Assembly: GCF_014174215.1 (NCBI RefSeq) | Contig: NZ_JABEQL010000036.1 | Coordinates: 1 to 35,130, forward strand | Direction: 5' to 3' | Source: Gluconacetobacter tumulicola | GTDB lineage: Bacteria > Pseudomonadota > Alphaproteobacteria > Acetobacterales > Acetobacteraceae | Length of the DNA stretch: 35,130 nucleotides | Part shown: piece after piece, positions 1 to 8,885 of the stretch | How positions within the stretch are numbered: position 1 is the stretch's first letter | How the letters are laid out: each line of letters begins with the position of its first letter | Translations under genes and position numbers: made by a program | The notes under the pieces: generated by a model | Told to the model about the DNA's origin: nothing | Database searches by the model: none | The model's input: only the letters and a program-made list of their open reading frames with translations

Positions 1-180
1 AGCGTCCGCTTCCGCCCGATGACGCTGCCGGATCGCTTCATCGACCACAACACCCAGGACGCCCAGTATCGCGAGGCCGGGCTCGACGCCACCGCCATCG
101 CAGCCACCGCCCTGCACGCATTGGGGCTCGAACAGAGCACCCAACCCCTGCTAAAGGCGACGATCGGACCGAAAGCATGA
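1..180 (+). CDS. dxs: 1-deoxy-D-xylulose-5-phosphate synthase, C-terminal end (partial)
   Basis: Only the last 59 codons lie in the window; the gene enters from the left edge in frame 1 and stops with TGA at 178-180. The tail contains the LPDRFIDH motif followed by an 'AGLDATAIAATAL' helix, which is typical of the C-terminal transketolase-like domain of DXS. DXS condenses pyruvate and glyceraldehyde 3-phosphate in the first step of the MEP isoprenoid pathway. Its stop overlaps the hpnM start in an ATGA arrangement, so it appears translationally coupled to the hopanoid genes that consume isoprenoid precursors. Identity rests on a short segment, but the motif is characteristic. Confidence 0.85.
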   Translation, partial: SVRFRPMTLPDRFIDHNTQDAQYREAGLDATAIAATALHALGLEQSTQPLLKATIGPKA

Positions 181-851
181 TTGTTATACGACGTATGACC
201 CTTCCCCGTTCCCTGGCCTTCTCCCTCGCGCTCGGCACCGCCCTCGCGGCCGCCCCGGTGGCCCTCCCGCTGCTGTCCGCGCCCCCGGCGCTGGCCCAGT
301 CGGCCCCGGCGGCAGCCATCACGGGGCCCGTCAGCGCGCTCTATGCCGGCCTGGGCCAGGTCCAGGCCCGCAACAGCGGCAGCTTCGCGCAGCGGACGCA
401 GGTTCTGGGCCCGGTGGTGGACAGGGTCTATGACCTCGAAACCGTGCTGCGCGCCTCGGTGGGCCTGCGCTATGCCGGCTTCAGCGATGCCGACAAGCAG
501 CAGCTTCGCGATGTGTTCCGCCAGTTCACGGTGGCCCGCTACGTCTCCAGCTTCAAGCCGGGCGGCGACGCGCGCTTCACCATCGATCCGACGCCCCGCC
601 CCTCCCCGGTCGGCAGCGACCAGATCGTGACCACCCATATCGGCTCGGCCGAGGATGCGGAGGGCACCGAAATCGATTACGTCATGCGCTCCGGCCCGCA
701 GGGCTGGCGGATCGTGGACGTGCTGCTGAACGCGCATATCAGCCAGGTCGCGGCCCAACGGTCCGATTTCAGCGCGACGCTTTCATCTGGGAATGTCCAG
801 AACCTCATCGCCCTGCTACAGAAAAAGGTCCGGGCGTTCTCCGAGGACTGA
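177..851 (+). CDS. hpnM: Hopanoid-associated MlaC/Ttg2-like periplasmic lipid-binding protein HpnM
   Basis: 224 residues. The N-terminus is a signal peptide: basic MIVIRR, a long Ala/Leu core, and a likely cleavage after ALA near residue 40. The mature part reads like the MlaC/toluene-tolerance (Ttg2D) fold, with an early 'LRASVGLRYAGFSDADKQQL' stretch and a later 'DYVMRSGPQGWRIVDVLLN' segment. The HpnM branch of this family sits in hopanoid clusters and is thought to carry lipids across the periplasm toward the outer membrane; that role is family knowledge. The ATG at 177 overlaps the dxs stop by 4 nt. An ATG at 195 is possible but has no visible ribosome binding site. hpnI follows after 44 nt. 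Confidence 0.85.
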   Translation: MIVIRRMTLPRSLAFSLALGTALAAAPVALPLLSAPPALAQSAPAAAITGPVSALYAGLGQVQARNSGSFAQRTQVLGPVVDRVYDLETVLRASVGLRYAGFSDADKQQLRDVFRQFTVARYVSSFKPGGDARFTIDPTPRPSPVGSDQIVTTHIGSAEDAEGTEIDYVMRSGPQGWRIVDVLLNAHISQVAAQRSDFSATLSSGNVQNLIALLQKKVRAFSED

Positions 852-895
852 TCCTCGCCCCGCCCGACCACGCCGCCCCCCTTGCCGGAACGCTG

Positions 896-2074
896 ATGTC
901 TGCCTTGCACGCCCTTGCCTCTCCCGCCAGTGTCGCCGCCCTGCTCGCGGCGGCCGGCTGCGTGCAGGCGGGGCTCGGCACCGGGCTGCTGGCGCGCTTC
1001 CGCTGGCGCGAGGAACGGGTGCCCCCGGGCGGCTCGCCCCCGCCCGTCACGATCCTCAAGCCCCTGCACGGCGACGAGCCGCTGCTGGAAGAGGCGCTGG
1101 AAAGCTTCTGCACCCAGGATTACCCGCATTTCCAGATCGTCTTCGGCGTCCAGGATGCCGGCGATCCGGCCATCGCGATCGTCCGCCGCCTGCGCCAGCG
1201 CCACCCCACGCTGGACATCGACCTGGTGGTCGATCCGACCATGCACGGGGTCAACCGCAAGATCGGCAACCTGATCAACATGCTGCCCCGGGCGCGGCAC
1301 GATCTGCTGGTCATCTCCGATTCGGACATCCATGTGGCGCCGGACTATCTGCGCCACGTCGTCCACGCGCTGGCGCAGCCCGGCGTGGGGCTGGCCACCA
1401 CGCTCTATGCGGGCCTGCCGGCCTCGCACAGCCTGCCCCGCCTGCTGGCCGCCTGCCAGATCAACCATAATTTCCTGCCCGGCGTCATGCTGTCGCGCTA
1501 TCTGGGCCGGCAGGATTGCCTGGGCGCCACCATGGCCCTGCGGCGCGAGACGCTGGACGCCGTCGGCGGGCTGCAGGCCCTGGTGCCCCATGTCGCCGAC
1601 GACGCCGTGCTGGGCCGCCTGGTGCGCGAGCGCGGGCTGCATATCGCCATCGCGCCGTGCATGACCTGGACCACGGTGGGCGAGGCCGGCTTCGGCGACG
1701 TGCTGACGCACGAACTGCGCTGGGGCCGCACCGTCAAGACGCTGGAACCGGCGGGCTATGCCGCCTCAGCCATCCAGCTCCCACTCTTCTGGGCCGGGGT
1801 CAGCGTCCTGCTCTGTCCCCATGCGCAATGGACATGGTGGGTCTTCCTCACCGTCTGGGCTGTCCGGGCGGTCTGCGCCTTCTTCACCGACCGGCTGCTG
1901 GCCCAGCGCAGCCTTCTTCCGCTGCTGCTGCTCCCGGCACGCGACTGGCTGTCCGCCGCCATCATGGTGGGCAGCGTCAGCGGCACACGCGTTGCCTGGC
2001 GTGGACAGACGATGCATATCACACCACATTCGGCTATAGCGCCACCTACCCATCCGATCGTGCCGGGCGAATAA
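896..2074 (+). CDS. hpnI: Hopanoid glycosyltransferase HpnI (GT2 family)
   Basis: 392 residues. A hydrophobic N-terminal segment (about 8-34) is followed by a GT2 domain resembling ceramide glucosyltransferase: VTILKPLHGDEPLL near 51-64, the metal-binding DSD at 142-144, and an 'ADDAVLGRLV' acceptor-side motif around residue 236. The C-terminal third is rich in membrane segments. In Burkholderia, HpnI transfers N-acetylglucosamine to bacteriohopanetetrol, and HpnK and HpnJ then act on that sugar. The ATG at 896 is preceded by GGAA with 5-nt spacing. The gene sits between hpnM and hpnJ on the same strand, which supports the assignment over a generic glycosyltransferase. Confidence 0.88.
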   Translation: MSALHALASPASVAALLAAAGCVQAGLGTGLLARFRWREERVPPGGSPPPVTILKPLHGDEPLLEEALESFCTQDYPHFQIVFGVQDAGDPAIAIVRRLRQRHPTLDIDLVVDPTMHGVNRKIGNLINMLPRARHDLLVISDSDIHVAPDYLRHVVHALAQPGVGLATTLYAGLPASHSLPRLLAACQINHNFLPGVMLSRYLGRQDCLGATMALRRETLDAVGGLQALVPHVADDAVLGRLVRERGLHIAIAPCMTWTTVGEAGFGDVLTHELRWGRTVKTLEPAGYAASAIQLPLFWAGVSVLLCPHAQWTWWVFLTVWAVRAVCAFFTDRLLAQRSLLPLLLLPARDWLSAAIMVGSVSGTRVAWRGQTMHITPHSAIAPPTHPIVPGE

Positions 2075-2155
2075 CCGCCCGCCACGACATCAACAGACAG
2101 ACCGGGAAACGGCCGTGCCGGGCCCACTCTCCCCACGTCCGAGGATCAGCGTACC

Positions 2156-3586
2156 ATGACCATGTTGAGAACCTTGTTCCTGCAGCCCCCCTCCTTCGAC
2201 GGGTTCGACGGCGGCGCCGGCTCCCGCTACCAGGCAAAGCGCGAGATCCGGTCGTTCTGGTATCCGACCTGGCTGGCCCAGCCCGCCGCCCTGGTCGAAG
2301 GCAGCCGCCTGATCGACGCCCCCCCGGCACGGATGGGCATGGAGCCGATCCTCGAGGACGTGCGCAATCGCGACCTGGTCATCATGCACACCTCCACCCC
2401 GTCCTTCGCCTCGGACGTGAAGGTGGCGCAGATGCTCAAGGACGAGAATCCCAAGCTCAAGATCGGCATGGTCGGCGCCAAGGTCGCGGTCCAGGCGGAA
2501 GAAAGCCTGCTGAAGGCCCCTCCCGTCGATTTCGTCGCCCGCAACGAGTTCGATTTCACGATCAAGGAAATCGCCGAAGGCCGCCTCTTCGCCGAGGTCG
2601 ACGGCATCTCCTGGCGCAACGAAGCCGGCGAGATCGTCCATAACCGCGACCGCGCGATCATCGAGAACATGGACAGCCTGCCGTTCGTGACCGAGGTCTA
2701 CAAGCGCGACCTCAAGATCGAGGATTATTTCATCGGGTACCTGATGCACCCGTATATCTCGATCTACACCGGCCGCGGCTGCAAATCGCGCTGCACCTTC
2801 TGCCTGTGGCCGCAGACGGTCGGCGGCCATCACTACCGCACCCGCAGCCCCGAGCACGTGGCGGCCGAAATCCGGCTGGCGAAGCAGTATTTCCCGCAGG
2901 TGAAGGAATTCTTCTTCGACGACGACACCTTCACCGACGACCTGCCCCGCGCCGAAGCCATCGCCAAGGAACTGGGCAAGCTGGGCGTCACCTGGTCGTG
3001 CAACGCCAAGGCCAACGTGCCGCGCAAGACGCTGGAAGTGCTCAAGGCCAACGGCCTGCGCCTGCTGCTGGTCGGCTATGAAAGCGGCAACCAGCAGATC
3101 CTGCACAACATCAAGAAGGGCATGCGCGTCGAAACCGCGCGCGAGTTCACCAGGAACTGCCACGAGCTGGGCATCAAGATCCACGGCACCTTCATCCTCG
3201 GCCTGCCCGGCGAGACCAGGGAGACGATCCAGGAGACGATCCGCTTCGCCACCGAGATCAACCCCCACACGCTCCAGGTCTCCCTCGCCGCCCCCTATCC
3301 CGGCACCTTCCTGCACAAGCAGGCCACCGAGAATGGCTGGCTGGACGAGAGCAACGCCGAGCTGATCGACGAAAACGGCGTGCAGATGGCCCCGCTGCAC
3401 TATCCCCACCTGTCGCACAGCGAAATCTTCAACGGCGTCGAGGAATTCTACCGGAAATTCTATTTCCGCGTCCCGAAGATCGCCTCCATCGTCAACGAGA
3501 TGGTGCGCAGCCCGCAGATGATGAAGCGCCGCCTGCGCGAAGGCGTCGAGTTCTTCCAGTTCCTCAAGGATCGCCGCGCCGCGTGA
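2156..3586 (+). CDS. hpnJ: Hopanoid radical SAM protein HpnJ
   Basis: 476 residues. An N-terminal B12-binding-like region (about 1-180) is followed by a radical SAM domain with the 4Fe-4S motif CKSRCTFC (C209, C213, C216). A 'FFFDDDTFTDD' stretch near residue 258 and 'HGTFILGLPGET' near residue 344 are typical of the B12-binding radical SAM class. HpnJ is required to convert the glucosaminyl head group of bacteriohopanetetrol to the ring-contracted cyclitol ether. GAGGA lies 10 nt upstream of the ATG at 2156; the second ATG at 2162 is also possible. With hpnI and hpnK alongside, the full cyclitol-ether gene set is present. Confidence 0.92.
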   Translation: MTMLRTLFLQPPSFDGFDGGAGSRYQAKREIRSFWYPTWLAQPAALVEGSRLIDAPPARMGMEPILEDVRNRDLVIMHTSTPSFASDVKVAQMLKDENPKLKIGMVGAKVAVQAEESLLKAPPVDFVARNEFDFTIKEIAEGRLFAEVDGISWRNEAGEIVHNRDRAIIENMDSLPFVTEVYKRDLKIEDYFIGYLMHPYISIYTGRGCKSRCTFCLWPQTVGGHHYRTRSPEHVAAEIRLAKQYFPQVKEFFFDDDTFTDDLPRAEAIAKELGKLGVTWSCNAKANVPRKTLEVLKANGLRLLLVGYESGNQQILHNIKKGMRVETAREFTRNCHELGIKIHGTFILGLPGETRETIQETIRFATEINPHTLQVSLAAPYPGTFLHKQATENGWLDESNAELIDENGVQMAPLHYPHLSHSEIFNGVEEFYRKFYFRVPKIASIVNEMVRSPQMMKRRLREGVEFFQFLKDRRAA

Positions 3587-3587
3587 T

Positions 3588-3690
3588 CCAAGGGCTTTGC
3601 CCTTGACCCACCAAAGGGCAGTCGCCCTTTGGAAACCCATTCGTGGGGTGCAGGGCCTCAGGCCCTGCCGGGTCCAGGGCAGCGCCCTGG
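3588..3690. repeat. Run of four GC-rich REP-like hairpins between hpnJ and hpnK
   Basis: Four consecutive short perfect inverted repeats follow the hpnJ stop directly: 3588-3605 (CCAAGGGC/GCCCTTG), 3611-3632 (CCAAAGGGC, 4-nt loop, GCCCTTTGG), 3650-3668 (GCAGGGCC/GGCCCTGC) and 3674-3690 (CCAGGGC/GCCCTGG). There are no T-runs, so these are not simple intrinsic terminators. They resemble REP-type interspersed palindromes and may stabilise the hpnJ 3' end or uncouple hpnK expression. Confidence 0.75.
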
Positions 3691-3727
3691 CTCTGCTTCA
3701 ATCTCAAAGCGCCTCCCGGGTCACACC

Positions 3728-4567
3728 ATGAAGCACGTGATCATCTCCGCCGACGATTTCGGTCTGTCGGAGGAAGCCAACGAAGCCATCGAGATCGCCC
3801 ATCGCGACGGGCTGCTCTCCACCGCCAGCCTGATGGTGGCCGGTCCGGCGGCGGAGGACGCCATCGCGCGGGCCCGCCGCCTGCCCGGCCTCAATGTCGG
3901 CCTGCACCTGGTGGTCATCGAAGGGCCGGCGGTCCTCCCCCCCTCCGAAATCCCCCTGCTGGTGAATGCGGAAGGCCAGTTCCCCTCCGACCAGCTCGAT
4001 CTCGGCATCCGCTATTTCTTCCGCCCCGACGTCCGCCTGCAACTGGCGGCGGAAATCGAGGCCCAGTTCGCCGCCTTCGCCCGCACCGGCCTGCGCCTGG
4101 ACCACGCCAACGCCCACAAGCACATGCACCTCCACCCCACGGTGGGCAAATACCTGATCGAAAGCGGCCTCCGCCACGGCCTCCAGGCCGTCCGCGTCCC
4201 CCTGGAACCGCCCGAACCGCTGATCGCCGCCGGCACCTACAACGATTCGCTGGGCTCGGCCGCCCTGCGCCGCTGGACAAACGTACTGCGCCACCAGGCC
4301 CGCAAGGCCGGCCTGCGCACCAACGACTGGTGCTTCGGCATCGCCTGGAGCGGCCACATGACCGCCGACCGCGTCGCCGCCCTGGCCGCCCATCTGCCCG
4401 AAGGCCTGTCGGAGATCTATTTCCACCCGGCCACGGCCAGGAACGCCCTGCTGGAACGGCTGATGCCGACCTACGACCACCAGGGCGAACTGGCCGCCCT
4501 GTGCAGCCCCGGCTTCCGCGCCGGGCTGGCCCATTGCCGCGCCATTCCCACAAGCTGGTCCGCCTGA
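3728..4567 (+). CDS. hpnK: Hopanoid-associated YdjC-family deacetylase HpnK
   Basis: 279 residues from the ATG at 3728; the open frame extends upstream to 3629 but only through the repeat tract, and the family begins at MKHVIISADDFG. The YdjC/ChbG fold is shown by the catalytic and metal-site DD at 9-10 and by a histidine cluster, HANAHKHMHLHP, at about 126-137. HpnK removes the acetyl group from the GlcNAc that HpnI adds to bacteriohopanetetrol, giving the glucosaminyl intermediate; this is established for the family, not shown here. It is separated from hpnJ by 141 bp of hairpins, unlike the tighter spacing of the earlier hpn genes, so it may have its own expression level. Confidence 0.88.
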   Translation: MKHVIISADDFGLSEEANEAIEIAHRDGLLSTASLMVAGPAAEDAIARARRLPGLNVGLHLVVIEGPAVLPPSEIPLLVNAEGQFPSDQLDLGIRYFFRPDVRLQLAAEIEAQFAAFARTGLRLDHANAHKHMHLHPTVGKYLIESGLRHGLQAVRVPLEPPEPLIAAGTYNDSLGSAALRRWTNVLRHQARKAGLRTNDWCFGIAWSGHMTADRVAALAAHLPEGLSEIYFHPATARNALLERLMPTYDHQGELAALCSPGFRAGLAHCRAIPTSWSA

Positions 4568-4618
4568 GGCAGGCAATCACGCATTCATGCTATGATGTCT
4601 CCCGCCAGGGAGATGACG

Positions 4619-4852
4619 ATGCGCTTTCATTCCGCCGCAAATACGCTCTTTCATGCGTCGAGCTATGCCGGCCATGTCGCGTCCCATGTGTTCGCCGGCC
4701 GCATCGTCCACACGATGTACAACGCGATGCTCTATTCGACCCTCTACCGGATCATGCGCCACGTTCCCCTGCCGATCATGATCGCGATCGTCGTCGTGGT
4801 CGTCCTCGTCGGCTATCGCCGCGCCCAGAACACAGGCCGCGCCCCCTGGTAA
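4619..4852 (+). CDS. Small single-pass membrane protein, unknown function
   Basis: 77 residues from the ATG at 4619, which has AGGGAG (4607-4612) at 6-nt spacing; upstream in-frame ATGs at 4592 and 4613 are less well placed. The N-terminal half is rich in His, Ala and Tyr and is probably amphipathic. It is followed by one clear transmembrane helix, IMIAIVVVVVLVGY, and a short basic tail. I do not recognise a family. It lies 51 nt after hpnK on the same strand and ends before the convergent trxA operon, so it could be a last hopanoid-operon gene or an independent small gene. Coding status rests on the ribosome binding site and the transmembrane segment. Confidence 0.55.
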   Translation: MRFHSAANTLFHASSYAGHVASHVFAGRIVHTMYNAMLYSTLYRIMRHVPLPIMIAIVVVVVLVGYRRAQNTGRAPW

Positions 4853-4889
4853 CCACACGCCCACAGGCAAAAGAATAACGAATCGGTTT

Positions 4890-4943
4890 CCAAAGGCCCC
4901 CGGCCTTTGGCGGGGTTTGGGGCAGAGCCCCAATCTCCCCGCC
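4890..4943. terminator. Double GC-rich hairpin between convergent genes
   Basis: Two adjoining perfect inverted repeats: CCAAAGGCC/GGCCTTTGG (4890-4910, 3-nt loop), then a nested hairpin with outer arms GGCGGGG/CCCCGCC and inner arms TGGGGC/GCCCCA (4909-4943). They sit between the small membrane protein gene (+) and the end of trxA (-). The position suits a bidirectional transcript end, but there is no T-run. The sequence resembles the hairpins beside hpnK, so a REP-like repeat is an equally good name. Confidence 0.6.
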
Positions 4944-4953
4944 GGTCAAAGCC

Positions 4954-5280
4954 TCAGAGGCTGCTCTTGACCCATTCCTTGAGCTGGCTCTTCGGCAGCG
5001 CACCGACCTTGGTGGCCGCCGGCTTGCCGTCCTTGAACAGGATCAGCGTCGGAATGCCGCGCACGGCATAGGCGTTGGGCGTGCTCGGGTTATCGTCGAT
5101 ATTCACCTTCGCAACCTTCAGCTTGCCCTTGAACTCGGCACCGATCTCTTCCAGCGCGGGGGCGATCATCTTGCACGGGCCGCACCATTCGGCCCAAAAA
5201 TCGACCAGAACGGCGCCTTCGGCCTTCAGGACATCGCTTTCGAAAGTGGCGTCGCTGACGGCCACGGTGTTTTCACTCAT
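4954..5280 (-). CDS. trxA: Thioredoxin
   Basis: 108 residues, the usual thioredoxin length. The active site WCGPC (C33, C36) lies in the expected [11 protein letters not shown] context, and the conserved cis-proline loop 'RGIPTL' follows. It reduces protein disulfides in the cytoplasm with electrons from thioredoxin reductase. The start at 5280 has GAGGAG at 7-nt spacing; the open frame continues upstream but without family similarity. It is the last gene of the tsaE-murU-addB-addA-trxA group, 68 nt after addA. The addAB-trxA arrangement is common in Alphaproteobacteria. Confidence 0.97.
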   Translation of the reverse strand: MSENTVAVSDATFESDVLKAEGAVLVDFWAEWCGPCKMIAPALEEIGAEFKGKLKVAKVNIDDNPSTPNAYAVRGIPTLILFKDGKPAATKVGALPKSQLKEWVKSSL

Positions 5281-5348
5281 CACATCACTCCTCGGGCTTC
5301 GTTGGCGGCCCTCTGCCTGCACATAGCGCCGGACCACCGGGATTCAAG

Positions 5349-8300
5349 CTATGGTCCGTCCGCCTGCCCATCCGCTACCGCGCCCGGCGCATGCCGCGCC
5401 AGCAGCGAATCGGGCAACGCCATGACCCGGACCTCCTCGGTCCAGACAAGGGTGCATCGAACCGGCCGATCAGGATAGAGGGCAGCCATCAGCGCCCGGT
5501 ACGACGCCATCTGGCGCAGATACAGCACCGATGTCGATTCCACATCCTTCGGCGGCAGGCGGTTGGTCTTGAAATCGCATAGCAGCACCGCGTCGGGGCA
5601 CACCACCATCCGGTCCACCTGCCCCACGATCACGCTGCCCCCCGCCACACCGGCCACCGGCTGCTCCGCCCGGCTGCCGGGCCCGAACAGGGGGGCCAGC
5701 GCCGGCTCGTCCATCACCGCCAGCACCTGCCCGGCAATCCGCGCCTGTTCCGCCTCATCCAGCCCATTGCCCGGCCGCGCCAGCCACGCCAGCGCCACAT
5801 CCCGCCGCCGCGCGGGCGGATGATCGGGCAGATATTGCAGCAGCGCATGCACGATCTCACCCCGCCGCAACGCCTGCTCCCGCGCAGCCGGCCGCCGGGC
5901 CTGCGCAATGGCCAGCGGCGAGCGCACGGCCGGCTGCGGCCCCAGCGGCGCATCGTCCGGCCGGCTGGGCACCAGCGGCCGCAGCAGCGCCGCTTCCACG
6001 GGCGGCGCCGTCGCCACCCAATCGGGCGCCCGCCCCATCCACCCCGGCAAGGGCGCCGGCACCGCCTCGGCACGCGGCACGCGCACCTCCGTCGAAGGCG
6101 CGGCAGCCGGCGCCTCCAGCACCAGCCGCGTGCCCTCCCATCCCAGGTCGAAGGGCCGTTCCTCCGCCCCCGCCTGCTCGAACCCCTGCCGGCAGAGGCT
6201 GTACCAGCAATCCTCGGCCACGTTGCGCTTCTGCTGCCAGCCACACACCACCAGCCGGTCGCTGGCCCGCGTCAGCGCCACATACAGCAGCCGATGATAT
6301 TCCTCCGCCGCCGCCTCGCGGATCGTGCGCTGCAATTCACCGGTCACACCCACGCCCATATCGACGCGCGGCACCCACACCGGCAATTCCAGCCCCGACT
6401 TCTCGTCCCGCCCCCAGACAATGCCGCCATCGAATTTCGCGGCCCCCACTGTATCGGGCAGGATCACCAGCCGCGCCTGCAAACCCTTGGCGCCATGGGC
6501 AGTCATCACCCGCACCATGTCGGCCGCCGCATCGGGCTCGCGCTTCACACTCTCCTGCGACGCCCGCAGCCAGTGCAGAAACCCCTGAAGCGACGCCGGA
6601 TGCAGCGATTCATAGCGCAACGCGGCCGACAGCAGCTCATCCACCGGCTCGGCCGCCTCCGGCCCCAGCCGCGCCAGCAGCCGCGCCCGCCCCCCCAACG
6701 GCCCCAGCGCCTCGGACAGCAACCCATAGGGCGAGGCATAATCCACCCGGCGGAACAGCGTCCCCAGCATCGTCCACGCCGCCTGCCACTCCGGCCGCTC
6801 TGCCTGCCGATCCCGCAGCGCCGCCCACAGCGGCCTCTCCCCCCGCCCGGCCGCCAACGCCAGCAGACTGTCATCCGACACCCCGCCCAGCGGCGAGGTC
6901 AGCACGCAGGCCAGCGTCAGATCATCCTGCGGCAGCAGCAGCGCATCGCACAGCGCCATCAGATCCTGCACCGCCACCTGGTCCACCAGCCCGGTCCGCA
7001 CCAGGGTCGCCACCGGCACGTCATGCGTCTTCAACGCCCGGATCAGCGCCCGCACAAACGCCGAGCGCCGGGGCACCAGCACCAGCACATCCCCCGGCGT
7101 CAGCGGCACCTGCCCCGGCTCGGGCGGCCTGCGCAGCTCGGCGACGATCCATGCCGCCAGCGTATCGGCCAACCGCTGCGCGGCCGTGGACTGGCCCGCA
7201 TTCTCGCGCGGCGCCCGCCAGGGATCGGGCGCCCCCCCATCATCCTCCACCGGCGTCAGCGGCCACAATTCGACCCGCCCACCCTGCCCCGGCCGCGCGG
7301 ACAGATGCACCGGCACCTCGCCACCGGGCTCGACCAGCCCCCGCGCCGCATCGGGCAAGGCAAAGACCGCATCGACCAGATTCAACACCGGCGCGGTGGA
7401 GCGGAACGAAACCGTCAGCGCCGGCTCCTTCCACGGACTCCCCGCCTCCTCCACCCGCCGGCGAAACCGTGCCCGCCACAGGCGAAAAGCCTCAGGATCG
7501 GCCCCCTGGAACGAATAGATCGACTGCTTGTAATCCCCCACCGCGAACAAGGTGCGCGGCGCCGCATCCGGCTCCCGCGCACCCGCCCCGGCAAAGAACT
7601 CCGACGTCAGCCCACCCGCGATCGCCCACTGATCGGGCGAGGTATCCTGCACCTCATCCAGCAGCAGATGATCGATACCGCCATCCAGCTTGTACAACAC
7701 CCAGGCCGCACCAGGATCTTTCAAAAGATCCAGCGTGCGCTCGATCAGATCGTCATAATCGACCAGCCCCTGCCCGCGCTTGCGGTCGCCGTACCGCAGC
7801 AGCACCGGCACCGCGACATCCAGCAGCGCCATGGTCGCCCGCAGCAGGGCAATCGCCCGGCATTCCTCATCCACGGCAATCACCCGCTCGGCCTCGGCCA
7901 CCAGCGCGTCACACACACCCTCATGCTCGGCATCGAATTTCGCGCTCAGCCCGCCACGTTTACGCGGCGCATTCTCGCTGGTCACCAGCGCCGCGCGCCA
8001 CACGCCCCACCGCGCCGCCCGTTCCTCCGGCGGCAACGCCAGCCAGTCGAGCATGGCGGCCGCCGTCCGCCGCGCACCGGGCGGCCCCTCTTCCGACACC
8101 ACGCGCAACACACCGCGCAGCCCCGCCTCATCCGGCGGCACGCAGCCCGCATGGCGCAGCGCCGCCTCATCCCGGCCCCGCACCCCCAGCACACGCATCA
8201 GCGCGGCCTCGACCCCGGCCCGATCCACCGAAAGCCGGTCGACCACCGGCCGCAACCGCCGCATCTGGGTCTGCAAGCTGCCCACCAGCGCCGCAAAGGC

Positions 8301-8885
8301 CCCGACCATCACCTGCCCGGCCAGCAGCGTCACCGCATCCCCACCCGCGCCGACCACGCCTTCCACCGCCTCGCCCAGCGCAATACGGGCATCCGTATCC
8401 TCGACCAGCGTGAAATGCGGGCTGATCGCCGCCTCGACCGGAAAACGGCGCAACAGAGACTGGCAGAAGGCATGGATGGTGCCGATCCGCATCCCCCCCG
8501 GCAGATCCAGCACGCGGGCGAACAATTCCCGCGCCGCCCGCCGCGCCCCCTCACCCGGCGGCACCGACAGCGCCGCCAGTTCGCGGTCCAGCGCCGCATC
8601 GGACAGCGTCACCCACCGCCCCAGCCGGTTCTGCAACCGGATCGCCATTTCCGCCGCCGCCGCCTTGGTAAAGGTCAGGCACTGAATCCGCGCCGGGTCC
8701 GACCCGGCCAGCGTCACCCCATCGGGCCCCAGACGCGGCAACATCAGCCGCAACAACCGGTCGATCAGCAGCTTGGTCTTGCCACTCCCCGCCGAAGCCG
8801 AGACGAAGACCGAGGCTTCAGGGTCAGAAGCCTCCGCCTGCCGCGCATTGGCCAGCCCGATGGCATCCCGAGGGGTCAGATTCAT
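5349..8885 (-). CDS. addA: AddA: ATP-dependent helicase/nuclease subunit A
   Basis: 1178 residues, normal for the alphaproteobacterial AddA. UvrD/Rep-type helicase motifs are visible: Walker A SAGSGKTK (about 31-38), motif II LLLDEVQDTSPDQW and motif III GDYKQSIYSFQGADP. The C-terminal RecB-type nuclease domain carries the core 'VDRMVVCPDAVLLCDFKTN'. With AddB it forms the RecBCD-equivalent enzyme that processes double-strand breaks for RecA loading. Its ATG overlaps the addB stop by 4 nt (8882-8885), so equimolar production by coupled translation is likely. Confidence 0.96.
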   Translation of the reverse strand: MNLTPRDAIGLANARQAEASDPEASVFVSASAGSGKTKLLIDRLLRLMLPRLGPDGVTLAGSDPARIQCLTFTKAAAAEMAIRLQNRLGRWVTLSDAALDRELAALSVPPGEGARRAARELFARVLDLPGGMRIGTIHAFCQSLLRRFPVEAAISPHFTLVEDTDARIALGEAVEGVVGAGGDAVTLLAGQVMVGAFAALVGSLQTQMRRLRPVVDRLSVDRAGVEAALMRVLGVRGRDEAALRHAGCVPPDEAGLRGVLRVVSEEGPPGARRTAAAMLDWLALPPEERAARWGVWRAALVTSENAPRKRGGLSAKFDAEHEGVCDALVAEAERVIAVDEECRAIALLRATMALLDVAVPVLLRYGDRKRGQGLVDYDDLIERTLDLLKDPGAAWVLYKLDGGIDHLLLDEVQDTSPDQWAIAGGLTSEFFAGAGAREPDAAPRTLFAVGDYKQSIYSFQGADPEAFRLWRARFRRRVEEAGSPWKEPALTVSFRSTAPVLNLVDAVFALPDAARGLVEPGGEVPVHLSARPGQGGRVELWPLTPVEDDGGAPDPWRAPRENAGQSTAAQRLADTLAAWIVAELRRPPEPGQVPLTPGDVLVLVPRRSAFVRALIRALKTHDVPVATLVRTGLVDQVAVQDLMALCDALLLPQDDLTLACVLTSPLGGVSDDSLLALAAGRGERPLWAALRDRQAERPEWQAAWTMLGTLFRRVDYASPYGLLSEALGPLGGRARLLARLGPEAAEPVDELLSAALRYESLHPASLQGFLHWLRASQESVKREPDAAADMVRVMTAHGAKGLQARLVILPDTVGAAKFDGGIVWGRDEKSGLELPVWVPRVDMGVGVTGELQRTIREAAAEEYHRLLYVALTRASDRLVVCGWQQKRNVAEDCWYSLCRQGFEQAGAEERPFDLGWEGTRLVLEAPAAAPSTEVRVPRAEAVPAPLPGWMGRAPDWVATAPPVEAALLRPLVPSRPDDAPLGPQPAVRSPLAIAQARRPAAREQALRRGEIVHALLQYLPDHPPARRRDVALAWLARPGNGLDEAEQARIAGQVLAVMDEPALAPLFGPGSRAEQPVAGVAGGSVIVGQVDRMVVCPDAVLLCDFKTNRLPPKDVESTSVLYLRQMASYRALMAALYPDRPVRCTLVWTEEVRVMALPDSLLARHAPGAVADGQADGP

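Noticed and set aside
4585-4600. TATGAT box before the small membrane protein as a promoter
   Set aside because: No matching -35 hexamer at proper distance, and it would leave a leader of only about a dozen bases.
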